From contig UNSK01000003.1 of NCBI GenBank assembly GCA_900552525.1, positions 1-64,000 of the forward strand: a stretch of DNA of 64,000 nucleotides, written 5' to 3'. Positions 35,901-42,142 of the stretch are shown piece by piece; position 1 is the first letter of the stretch; each line of letters opens with the position of its first letter. The translations under genes were made by a program, and so were the position numbers. This DNA comes from Candidatus Gastranaerophilales bacterium (GTDB lineage Bacteria > Cyanobacteriota > Vampirovibrionia > Gastranaerophilales > Gastranaerophilaceae). Below the pieces are notes generated by a model. The model made no database searches. It saw nothing but the letters and a program-made list of their open reading frames with translations, and was not told where the DNA came from.

Positions 35901-36885
35901 CGCCTCCAAACAAACTTGCCTCTATAGAATTAAGATTCAGTACATCATCTCCGGCTTCTCCATGTCCAAAAGAATGCTGATTATTTATTGTAATAGTATC
36001 ATTTCCTCCCTGACCATACAATTGATTTGACTGATATCCGGAAACCTCATACAAGGTATCATCTAAGTCACCGCCATAAACCGTATTATTTGAACCTTGA
36101 ATAAGAAGATTATGAGATACATTAGACTGTGATTTTACAGTAAAATTATTACATATCAAGGTCAAAACACCTGTAGATGTATCTTTTATATAAGACACAT
36201 TAGAAGTCGCTGTATTATCGTTTTTAAAGCTGTAAGACACTCCATCAATAATTACAGAGCTGGTCTGCCCTGCCGCTACAGCAATCGAGCCTTCGATTAC
36301 ATCACCCGAACTCTGAGCAGATGGAGTTGAAGCAGAAGAAGATGATAGCAAAACAGACATGCTATTGTTATTTGCATTTGAGACAGATGCCGCACTGCGC
36401 AAGCGTGAAACAGGATTACTCAAAACAACAGTGTTATTGCCGGCATTTGAACTGTTTTCTATTTTACTTGTATAAAATAGCTTAATCCCGCCAAACTCCG
36501 TACTCTCCCGAATTTGATTAATTTGAGCTATTATTTCGTCCGCCTCCTTCTGCAAAGATGCAAGAGAGGCAGAGCCGTTTGTTTCATTGGAAGCCTGCAT
36601 TGCAATACTGCGCAGACGTTCAAGAAGTGTCTGGATATTTTCGAGAGCACCTTCTGCCGTTGATAAAAGAGACATACCGTCTTCTGTATTACTTCGAACC
36701 TGAAGCAAGGAACTGATTTTCTTTGATAAATCTGTTACAATTGAACTATTTGCAGCATTGTCTTTTGCATGGTTGAGTTTAAATCCTGTCGTCAAATTCT
36801 CTATAGCTTTGTTCAAACCAATAGTAGAAGATTCAAGAGTTGATTGGAGTATCATTGAACCGACATCACTAGTGAAGTTAATCAT
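32995..36885 (-). CDS. Giant flagellin with a central RTX-like repeat domain
   Basis: 1296 residues. Residues 1-140 are the flagellin N-terminal D0/D1 helices (LNKAIENLTTGFKLNHAKDN, MSLLSTAEGALENIQTLLER, STEFGGIKLF). The last ~95 residues are the C-terminal D1/D0 helices (LVNIGAAINRLELVLDEQNI, DADVAKESANYIRYQILQQA, NAQNVLGLIGQL). Between them lie four ~180-250 residue units, each a beta module (AGETGTITIDGKTYTIT-like) followed by strings of calcium-binding RTX-type nonapeptides (GGDGNDILNL, GGNGDDVFNI, GEGGNDTFNI). Ordinary flagellins are 270-550 residues. Both ends needed for export and polymerisation are intact, so the repeats should be displayed on the filament surface. A G11 tract and a short upstream ORF precede it. 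Start has GAGG eight bases upstream. Followed by fliJ, fliK-like and hook-like genes. Confidence 0.9.
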   Translation of the reverse strand: MINFTSDVGSMILQSTLESSTIGLNKAIENLTTGFKLNHAKDNAANSSIVTDLSKKISSLLQVRSNTEDGMSLLSTAEGALENIQTLLERLRSIAMQASNETNGSASLASLQKEADEIIAQINQIRESTEFGGIKLFYTSKIENSSNAGNNTVVLSNPVSRLRSAASVSNANNNSMSVLLSSSSASTPSAQSSGDVIEGSIAVAAGQTSSVIIDGVSYSFKNDNTATSNVSYIKDTSTGVLTLICNNFTVKSQSNVSHNLLIQGSNNTVYGGDLDDTLYEVSGYQSNQLYGQGGNDTITINNQHSFGHGEAGDDVLNLNSIEASLFGGDGNDILNLYKPGNASYKAAGGNGDDVFNIYGLGSNFNILGEGGNDTFNIINAVSNYLQIDGGSGTNTVAGKINDYVYYTNVENANSKTLNLAAGETGTITIDGKTYTITANDTARSITAGLDSSGYVHFFASGSKVSIQGELDKSHNVILHSNEMTFYGGNLNDNITSDGDRNTIYGLGGDDKIHMKRSDGVVYGGDGNDKITLDSTRSWCDTGEGNNTIYINTDAIHVETSGTNTIINNAGYSASISGDGVNTIQNNKPSIQLSLQGENDWQGFTLGAGETKTLNINGKSYTITNNLDSQNTLNYKYDVVTGKVTFNGGRLKISAQTDVEHNVEIYGGLLTFNGGNLGNTIVDYTYGSTINGGNGDDNITVKGRWNIINGLGGDDNITVDTHVYQLYTGTGNNTVTINTDLPSLTSIVGGRGDDTYILNGSVTTLTDAGGNNIYHLKSDNISVTGGSGNDTFYVSGNNNFVAGASGDDYFIVTGNNNTLDGGTGNDLYTDSGSGTKIQNMNYDPNSGELNFTYLGEVKTFELDGNIYTVTNNNNGQNTLKFSRNPNTGILSLDGSKFTIDSPDIKNKIDIYGNNNTINGGALADVITVQSGSNNTINGGAGNDNLVLNSENNSLFGGEGDDTLTLNASTNLEVNGGAGNDTLNIISNNNTNIVSGAGDDNIKVSGTGNNIEAGSGNNSITLNAGNNTVIAGDGNNSFKVGSDNNTITAGNGKNNIGISGSGNTLTSGNSSGTVHINGDNNDVTLLDGKNNIVINGNSNTYTGGKDVDTIKISGDDNYAEGGGADDKFTVVKGNNNTVDGNEGTRNTLRDYGVDTTYSNIMKIINQPFELNIKVDIGSGDDKYISTSLNLELYDFSVDLTTPDSARTALDMIDEMLSNVSSQLVNIGAAINRLELVLDEQNIKIENMISTRSTLRDADVAKESANYIRYQILQQASATLMSATRNLNAQNVLGLIGQL

Positions 36886-36924
36886 AGACTAACCTCACAG
36901 TTCTGCTCAATCCACAAAACAGGC

Positions 36925-36951
36925 TTATAGCTTGCTAATAACGGACTTTTA
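36925..36951 (-). promoter_or_regulatory. Possible sigma-28 promoter of the giant flagellin
   Basis: Minus-strand TAAAAGTC, 11 bases, AGCTATAA. It matches the sigma-28 consensus (TAAAGTTT-N11-GCCGATAA) at five of eight positions in each half. It abuts the G11 tract and would give a leader of about 30 bases before the flagellin ATG. Weak match; offered as an alternative to the upstream promoter. Confidence 0.3.
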
Positions 36952-37017
36952 GCCCCCCCCCCCTACAGCCGTAAGGGTTTCAGGGGTATTATTTGCACCT
37001 GATTTAAACATATCCAT
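36949..37017 (-). CDS. Upstream ORF ending in a poly-glycine run (22 codons in the G11 state)
   Basis: Reads MDMFKSGANNTPETLTAV, then four Gly codons formed by the G11 run plus one C, then TAA. A TATAGT hexamer ends six bases before its ATG, the spacing seen before other leaderless genes in this window, which supports translation. With ten G instead of eleven the frame would continue about 25 codons and end in a TGA overlapping the flagellin ATG (ATGA). With twelve G it would end shortly after the tract. It is likely a regulatory leader peptide, not a functional protein. Confidence 0.45.
   Translation of the reverse strand: MDMFKSGANNTPETLTAVGGGG
36953..36963 (-). repeat. Homopolymer G11 tract (C11 on the + strand)
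   Basis: Eleven consecutive G on the minus strand, 68-78 bases before the giant flagellin start codon, in an otherwise A/T-rich intergenic region. Runs of this length are prone to slipped-strand length change. It lies inside the upstream ORF and directly above a possible sigma-28 promoter. Confidence 0.9.
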
Positions 37018-37023
37018 ATAGTT

Positions 37024-37029
37024 ACTATA
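37024..37029 (-). promoter_or_regulatory. -10 element for the upstream ORF
   Basis: Minus-strand TATAGT ending six bases before the ATG at 37017; TTATAA lies 17 bases further up as a poor -35. Confidence 0.35.
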
Positions 37030-37159
37030 TTCCACATTTTTGAATTTTATAACAACATTTTAACATTTATTTACAATAAATTATTCTCAAGAACTATGTA
37101 AAAAGGTGTAAAATACGTTTAAAATAAAATTAGAGATATTAAAGAAAGTGTGTGTGATT

Positions 37160-37576
37160 ATGATTCAACCTGTAAATGCCTTAGCCCCTAAGGTATTCTT
37201 CAAGGGGCGAAAAAATGAATTGGACAATCCTGTAAACAGAAAGCTGGAGAAAAGACTTGCCATACTTAATGCCGGAGGTATCTCTGCTGTTGCCGGAGCT
37301 TTAACTACAGCAATAGCAAGAAGTTACACCGCATCATGGAAAAACGCAGGTATGTTCGGAGTTGGTGCAGCTCTGGTGACAATGATGTTCATCTGTCCAA
37401 GGTTTATGTATAAATCAGGCATAAATTCCTACAAAAAAGAAAAAGAACTTGATGTTTTTACGAAAGAAAAAGAGGTTCAGAAAAAACTTCTCACTGATGT
37501 GAACGAAGCAATTGATCATGGCGATTCTGAATTAAATGTTAAGCTCGAAAACTATTCGAAAGCTAAAAAAGATTAG
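37160..37576 (+). CDS. Hypothetical two-helix membrane protein with FKGR motif
   Basis: 138 residues from the ATG at 37160 (a GTG 12 bases earlier is in frame). VFFKGRKNELDN near 12-23 is an N-terminal motif shared with the Fic protein. Two hydrophobic segments, about 40-60 (NAGGISAVAGALTTAIA) and 66-86 (GMFGVGAALVTMMFI), are followed by a charged helix to the end. No family recognised. Divergent from the giant flagellin across 275 bases. Its 3' end overlaps the converging gene by four bases. Confidence 0.68.
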   Translation: MIQPVNALAPKVFFKGRKNELDNPVNRKLEKRLAILNAGGISAVAGALTTAIARSYTASWKNAGMFGVGAALVTMMFICPRFMYKSGINSYKKEKELDVFTKEKEVQKKLLTDVNEAIDHGDSELNVKLENYSKAKKD

Positions 37577-38010
37577 TCCATAGGAGATTTCTTAGAGAAC
37601 CCGAAGCCTTCTTTCAGAATCGTATAAAGCGCATAGCCTGCAACACCCCAGGCGCCGACTTTGGATGCAGTTCCTTTTGCAGCAAGTGCAAGAGAGGCAA
37701 ATGCTGTCGGGATTATATTATCTCCAAGTGAACCTAAAAATCCGCCAACATAACCTTTTACACTACCTGTAAATGAAATTACAGGATTATTCATTCGCCA
37801 ATTCTGAAGTTTTTTCTGCATAGCATTATTAATATGGCTCTCTGTCGACAATGTTCTGGTATCTGCATGAACTTTTTCAAAATGGTCAGCATCCATAGCT
37901 TGAGAAACGCGTTTGGAGTTTAGTTTTGCGACAGAAGCAGCATCATAAATTACAGCGCTCATGCCTGCTATTCCTACACCTTTACATACTATGTTTGCCA
38001 GAGTTCCCAT
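37573..38010 (-). CDS. Hypothetical Ala/Gly-rich protein
   Basis: 145 residues with weak hydrophobic segments at the N-terminus (VCKGVGIAGMSAVIYDAASV) and the C-terminus (TAFASLALAAKGTASKVGAW), separated by a polar helix. A membrane association is likely. Contains a VISFTGSVKG segment. No family recognised. Its start overlaps the upstream stop by one base (TAATG), so it is coupled to the HEAT-like gene. Confidence 0.65.
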   Translation of the reverse strand: MGTLANIVCKGVGIAGMSAVIYDAASVAKLNSKRVSQAMDADHFEKVHADTRTLSTESHINNAMQKKLQNWRMNNPVISFTGSVKGYVGGFLGSLGDNIIPTAFASLALAAKGTASKVGAWGVAGYALYTILKEGFGFSKKSPMD

Positions 38011-38873
38011 TATTGTTTCTGTCCTTCATCATTATCCGGAGTTTCTTTTACAGCCGGATTTGGAATATTCTTTACTTCTGTCCCTGCAGACATCTTTAAT
38101 AAAATATCTGCTGCCTGTAATACATCTTCTTTATCTGCACTCGGGTTCTGCTGAATGTTGTGCAGTAAAGTTATTGTATAATCGTTACCGCTTGCTAGCT
38201 GAGATGCAAATGCACTCAATGCTGCAACCCTGATTAACTTCGACGGGTCTTGAAGCATTTTGTTCAACAAGGCATTTAATGCTGCATCATTGTATCTGTC
38301 CTTATCTTCATCTAACCTTGTCAAAATCTCTTTTGATGCCATTAAACGAATTTCATCATTCGGATTGTTTAAATAATTTTCTAATGATTTTATGTATTCA
38401 TCAGTAAGAGCTACAACTCTTTTCTGTTTACTGTTTTTCTTTTCCTCTGCTTCAGCGGCTGCACGAGCATCTAAATCATCTATAACAGCTTTTGATTTAG
38501 AAAAATCCTGAGGCTCTTCTATATCAGGCTCATATTGTTTAACGGCGTTTTCGGCATCTGTTCTAACTGCTGCCAAGCCGTTTTCTGCTGAAGCCTCTTT
38601 ATTTTTCCGCGCATCCGTTCCATTATTTTGATAGTTGTAATTATTTAAATAATATTGAGGCGGATATGACGGAAGTGCTTCTTGCTGTGTATACACAGCA
38701 GGGGCATTTTGCGGCTGAGGATAGTAATTATTGTTCGGACAAATTTGCGGCTGTGAAACTCCATAGGAATTTACGCGATCCATACCTCCGCCGCCCGCAT
38801 AAACTGCCGGATTTGCTATCTGAATTGTTACGCCTGAATAATTCGGCTGAGAACTATACATTGGATTTGTCAT
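38010..38873 (-). CDS. Protein with a HEAT-like helical repeat domain
   Basis: 287 residues from the ATG at 38873 (AAAGG about ten bases upstream); the frame reaches 38930 but the extra residues look untranslated. The first 100 residues are Pro/Gln/Tyr-rich and disordered (NYYPQPQNAPAVY). Residues 155-260 show paired helices with the HEAT-type D-x-x-x-x-VR/IR pattern: NPNDEIRLMASKEILTRL, DPSKLIRVAALSAFASQL. A scaffold role is likely. Unknown partners. Co-transcribed with the downstream gene. Confidence 0.68.
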   Translation of the reverse strand: MTNPMYSSQPNYSGVTIQIANPAVYAGGGGMDRVNSYGVSQPQICPNNNYYPQPQNAPAVYTQQEALPSYPPQYYLNNYNYQNNGTDARKNKEASAENGLAAVRTDAENAVKQYEPDIEEPQDFSKSKAVIDDLDARAAAEAEEKKNSKQKRVVALTDEYIKSLENYLNNPNDEIRLMASKEILTRLDEDKDRYNDAALNALLNKMLQDPSKLIRVAALSAFASQLASGNDYTITLLHNIQQNPSADKEDVLQAADILLKMSAGTEVKNIPNPAVKETPDNDEGQKQ

Positions 38874-38933
38874 AACATAATTACCTTTTATTACACACTT
38901 ATTATATATATAAAGTAATAAACATAACAAAAA

Positions 38934-38962
38934 TTGCCTGACATTGATTTTTTTGTTACGAT
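38934..38962 (+). promoter_or_regulatory. Leaderless promoter of the aldolase-like gene
   Basis: TTGCCT (38934-38939), spacer 17, TACGAT (38957-38962), then six bases to the ATG at 38969. No Shine-Dalgarno. Confidence 0.45.
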
Positions 38963-38968
38963 ATGTAA

Positions 38969-39799
38969 ATGGGAATTAAAGTCTTAGACTGTACACTTAG
39001 AGACGGCGCGTATGTCGTAAACGGAAATTTCGGCGAAGAACGCATAAACGGCATTATTGAAACACTTAATTCTGCCGGAGTCGATATTATTGAACTCGGC
39101 TGGCTTAAAGATTTTGAGTATAGAAAAGACTGCGTTTTTTTTGACAATGCACAAATCTTAAACAAAAATTCCGCATTAATGTTCGATTACGGAAAATATA
39201 ACATTGACGAACTAACAACCGGCTGTGGAATTATACGCATTGCATTTTACAAAAATGACTTAGACAGAATATCTTTTGCCGCAGAAGAAGTTAAAAATAA
39301 GGGTTATAAAGTTTTTCTACAGGCATCTAATACTATCGAATACACTGATAATGAAGTAGAAAAACTCTGCAAAAGGGCTAATTTTATAGGTGCAGATGCT
39401 GTTTATCTGGTTGATTCCTTCGGTTCAATGTTTCCGGAAGATTTGGATAGAATAGCTTCTATATTTGACGACTGCACACATAAAAACGTAGAAATCGGAT
39501 TTCATTCTCATAATAATATTCAATTATCATTTGCCCTGACAATTCAGTTCATAAATAGAATGAATAGAAACATAATAGTTGACTCTTCTCTTTGCGGGCT
39601 TGGCCGCGGAGTTGGAAACACCCAGACAGAGCTGCTTCTGGAATACTTAAAACGTCAGGGCTGCAAGTACAATACAGAAATCATATGGGATGGGATAAAA
39701 AAATACATTGAACCGCTTTATGAAAAATACAGCTGGAAGTATACTCCTGAGCGGGCTTACAGAGGAATAAAGGGACTTCATCCGAATACAATTTTATAA
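38969..39799 (+). CDS. HMGL/DRE-TIM-type aldolase or lyase
   Basis: 276 residues, TIM barrel. The DRE-TIM signature LDCTLRDGAY is at 5-14, and the metal-binding HSHNN lies near 180-184. GLGRGVGNTQTE is the conserved loop near 211-222. This superfamily includes 4-hydroxy-2-oxovalerate aldolase and homocitrate/isopropylmalate synthases; the length and the barrel-only form are closest to the aldolases, which cleave or form a C-C bond using a divalent metal. No pathway partner is adjacent, so the substrate is open. Followed by a leader with a large inverted repeat and the second flagellar module. Confidence 0.82.
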   Translation: MGIKVLDCTLRDGAYVVNGNFGEERINGIIETLNSAGVDIIELGWLKDFEYRKDCVFFDNAQILNKNSALMFDYGKYNIDELTTGCGIIRIAFYKNDLDRISFAAEEVKNKGYKVFLQASNTIEYTDNEVEKLCKRANFIGADAVYLVDSFGSMFPEDLDRIASIFDDCTHKNVEIGFHSHNNIQLSFALTIQFINRMNRNIIVDSSLCGLGRGVGNTQTELLLEYLKRQGCKYNTEIIWDGIKKYIEPLYEKYSWKYTPERAYRGIKGLHPNTIL

Positions 39800-39804
39800 T
39801 CTAC

Positions 39805-39845
39805 ACTATATATAGGATGGTAGTCATGCCTACATGCTATATAGT
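39805..39845 (+). repeat. Inverted repeat before the fliJ-fliK-flgD-flgE module
   Basis: ACTATATA/TATATAGT outer arms and GTAG/CTAC inner arms form an imperfect hairpin 47 bases before fliJ. A second small stem (GGGG...CCCC) follows. It could end the preceding transcript or control the flagellar operon. Confidence 0.45.
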
Positions 39846-39891
39846 AATAAGGGGCAGGAAAACGATTCCCCCATTGGTGAGGTAGGTAAAA

Positions 39892-40335
39892 TTGAAGAAA
39901 TTCAGATTTCGGCTGCAAGTTGTACTTGATATGCGCGAAAAAGAGCTTGAAGAACGCCAGATGGAAATGGCAAGAATTGTTACAGCTCTAAATACACAGC
40001 AGGAAAAGCTTCAAAACATCTTCCAACGCCAGAAGGAAAACACATTAATGCAGGAAACCCTTGCAGCTGCAGAAAATCTTGACATTTTTCAGCTGGAAGA
40101 ACACAGAACATTCGGTATAAAACTTATAGGCGACGCAAAAAATCAAGAAAGAATTATTGCTAATACAAAAACTATTCTTGAGAGAAAGCAGCTTGAAGTA
40201 AAAGAAGCATATCAGAAGGTTGAAACCCTGAAAAAGCTTAAAGAAAAACAGGAAAAAGAGTTCTACAAAGAGTTTCTGCACGCAGAAATGAAAGAAATAG
40301 ACGATATTACATCAGCAAGATTTAAGATAGGTTAA
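39892..40335 (+). CDS. fliJ: FliJ flagellar export chaperone (copy 2)
   Basis: 147 residues, coiled coil throughout. KKFRFRLQVVLDMREKELEE is the classic FliJ start, and the protein ends with long Glu/Lys helices. It acts at the base of the flagellar export apparatus with the ATPase FliI. Start codon is TTG, with GAGG about ten bases before it. First gene of fliJ-fliK-flgD-flgE, whose order matches standard flagellar operons; one base separates it from fliK. Confidence 0.88.
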   Translation: MKKFRFRLQVVLDMREKELEERQMEMARIVTALNTQQEKLQNIFQRQKENTLMQETLAAAENLDIFQLEEHRTFGIKLIGDAKNQERIIANTKTILERKQLEVKEAYQKVETLKKLKEKQEKEFYKEFLHAEMKEIDDITSARFKIG

Positions 40336-40336
40336 G

Positions 40337-41551
40337 ATGGTTAAAGCTTTATTAAACAGCATAAACAATATTCCAAACACAACAGCACAGTTAAACTCTG
40401 CAGCGAGTGACAATGTGTCTAAAACAGATTTTGAAAAACTGTTTGATAAACAACAAAGCTTAGCTTCAAACGACAAACGTCCGGAAGACAATACTAAAGA
40501 CGATGATGAAGAGTCTTCAGAAAAGGCAGTTTCTCCGAATGACACTTTTGCCGGAAGCGTTGCTTACGATATAAGACAGTTAATAGCTTTCTTAAAATCT
40601 GCCGGCGATGATACATCTTCAAATACAGAAGAAACAGAGGTACAGGATATTGATGGAACAGAAACCCTGGATGCAGATGAAATAACAAAAAAACTTCTAA
40701 ACCTTGAAGAGGAAGATGATGATAAGAAAAAAGATGATGGAGAAACAGAGGTTCAATCAGAGCCCGAGGTTGAAACTCAAACAGATGATTTAACCAACAA
40801 TAATATAGACAGTTTTCTGGAAGATTTTGAAGTTACTACAGAAGAAGTTCAATCCAACTCTGAAACTCAAACAACTTCAAAAGAAGTAAGTAAAGAAACA
40901 GAACAATCACTTGAAGATATTATTGATGAAGACCAGCTCAAAGAATTAAAGATTGAATCTATTGAAGCAGAAACATCTGACAGCACAGGTGAAGACGACA
41001 TTATGCAAAATCAGACTCCGGAAGAGCAGGGTGTAAAAGCAATGCTTCAGGCGGATGCAGATTTTGCAGAGGTAAAAACAGATGCTAAGCCTGCGCAGAC
41101 AGTACAAAATACAACAAAACCAACTTCTTCAAGCGAAGTTACATCAAATAAAATCATTGAACAGATTACCAAACAAATGGAAGGAATGTATAACGGTTCA
41201 AAAGTTAATATGGTTCTTAATCCTGAATCGCTTGGTAAAGTTTCAATACAATTAATCAATACAAAAGAAGGTTTATCAGCTCAGTTTACAGTTGCTACAC
41301 AGGAAGCAAGAAATTTAATAATGAAAGGGCTTGACGGACTAAAAGATACATTAATGTCACACGGTGTTAGTGTAGATAATGTAAGCGTAAAAATAAATGA
41401 TGCTCAGGAGAGCGAATACAATGCAGATTGGACAGAACAGGAAGGTTCGAGAGGCGGCAACAAAGAGCAAGGTTCACAAAAAGAACAAAGAGGAAAAGAG
41501 CAGTTCGAACAGATGATGTCCTTTATTGAAAATGAAAATGGTAAAGTATAA
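40337..41551 (+). CDS. fliK: FliK hook-length control protein
   Basis: 404 residues. The long N-terminal part (1-270) is acidic and disordered, rich in Glu, Asp, Thr. The C-terminal domain (about 275-365) is the FliK signature: NMVLNPESLGKVSIQL, then AQFTVATQEARNLIMKGLDG and LKDTLMSHGVSVDNVSV. It measures hook length during export and switches the gate FlhB to filament substrates. The tail is Gln/Lys/Glu-rich. AGG lies five bases before the ATG. It is the clear orthologue in this window; the protein at 31.4 kb is a divergent paralogue. Confidence 0.9.
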   Translation: MVKALLNSINNIPNTTAQLNSAASDNVSKTDFEKLFDKQQSLASNDKRPEDNTKDDDEESSEKAVSPNDTFAGSVAYDIRQLIAFLKSAGDDTSSNTEETEVQDIDGTETLDADEITKKLLNLEEEDDDKKKDDGETEVQSEPEVETQTDDLTNNNIDSFLEDFEVTTEEVQSNSETQTTSKEVSKETEQSLEDIIDEDQLKELKIESIEAETSDSTGEDDIMQNQTPEEQGVKAMLQADADFAEVKTDAKPAQTVQNTTKPTSSSEVTSNKIIEQITKQMEGMYNGSKVNMVLNPESLGKVSIQLINTKEGLSAQFTVATQEARNLIMKGLDGLKDTLMSHGVSVDNVSVKINDAQESEYNADWTEQEGSRGGNKEQGSQKEQRGKEQFEQMMSFIENENGKV

Positions 41552-41569
41552 AACAGACTGGAGAGAGTT

Positions 41570-42118
41570 ATGAGTACAGTAGCAGATACAATTTCAGCAA
41601 TGCAAAGCCAGACGGCAGCATATCAGCAAAGCTCTAAAGATAGAACAACAGGTATGACAAATGACAGTAATATGTTTCTGACATTGATGCTGCAGCAGCT
41701 TCAAAATCAAGATCCTACACAGCCGACAGACAACACTGAATGGTTGTCACAGCTGGCGCAGTATTCTTCTTTAGAACAGATGACACAGATGAATCAAGGA
41801 TTAGAAGATTGTATGCAGTATCTTTCTGCTTTATATACTGATATGTCATACAATTCCGAAATCACACAGACACTTTCAATGATTGGCAAAGAAGTAACTC
41901 TTGAAATTCCGGACGAAAAAGATAAGACAAAAACAACAGAGGTTAAAGGAATAGTTACAGAAGCAAGCTTCAAAGACGGCACAGGAAAAGTTAAGGTTAA
42001 CGGTGAATACTATTCAATTGCATACATTACTTCTATAAGAGATACCGGTTCCGGTTCTTCTGGTAACACAACAACAGATAGTACAACAGGTTCTAATACA
42101 ACAAAAACAAAAGCATAA
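41570..42118 (+). CDS. flgD: FlgD hook-cap assembly protein
   Basis: 182 residues. MFLTLMLQQLQNQDPTQPTD with NTEWLSQLAQYSSLEQMTQM is the FlgD N-terminal signature (about 35-75). The rest, shorter than in enterobacteria, is beta-rich (GKEVTLEIPDE, VKGIVTEASFKDGTGKVKVN) with a Ser/Thr/Gly tail. FlgD caps the growing hook and is removed at completion. The Tudor/Ig-like C-terminal domain seems reduced. GGAGAG precedes the ATG. Third gene of its operon. Confidence 0.92.
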   Translation: MSTVADTISAMQSQTAAYQQSSKDRTTGMTNDSNMFLTLMLQQLQNQDPTQPTDNTEWLSQLAQYSSLEQMTQMNQGLEDCMQYLSALYTDMSYNSEITQTLSMIGKEVTLEIPDEKDKTKTTEVKGIVTEASFKDGTGKVKVNGEYYSIAYITSIRDTGSGSSGNTTTDSTTGSNTTKTKA

Positions 42119-42142
42119 ATATAAGACATACGGGAGGAAATA

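Noticed and set aside
32995..36885. RTX toxin or adhesin gene of a type I secretion system
   Set aside because: Both ends are flagellin helices, there is no C-terminal type I signal and no ABC/MFP genes are adjacent; the neighbours are fliJ and fliK-like.
36953..36963. G11 tract as only a sequencing or assembly error
   Set aside because: Possible length error is real and noted, but a run this long in an A/T-rich gap at this position, with the coupled frames around it, is worth keeping as a finding. The exact count of eleven should be treated with caution.
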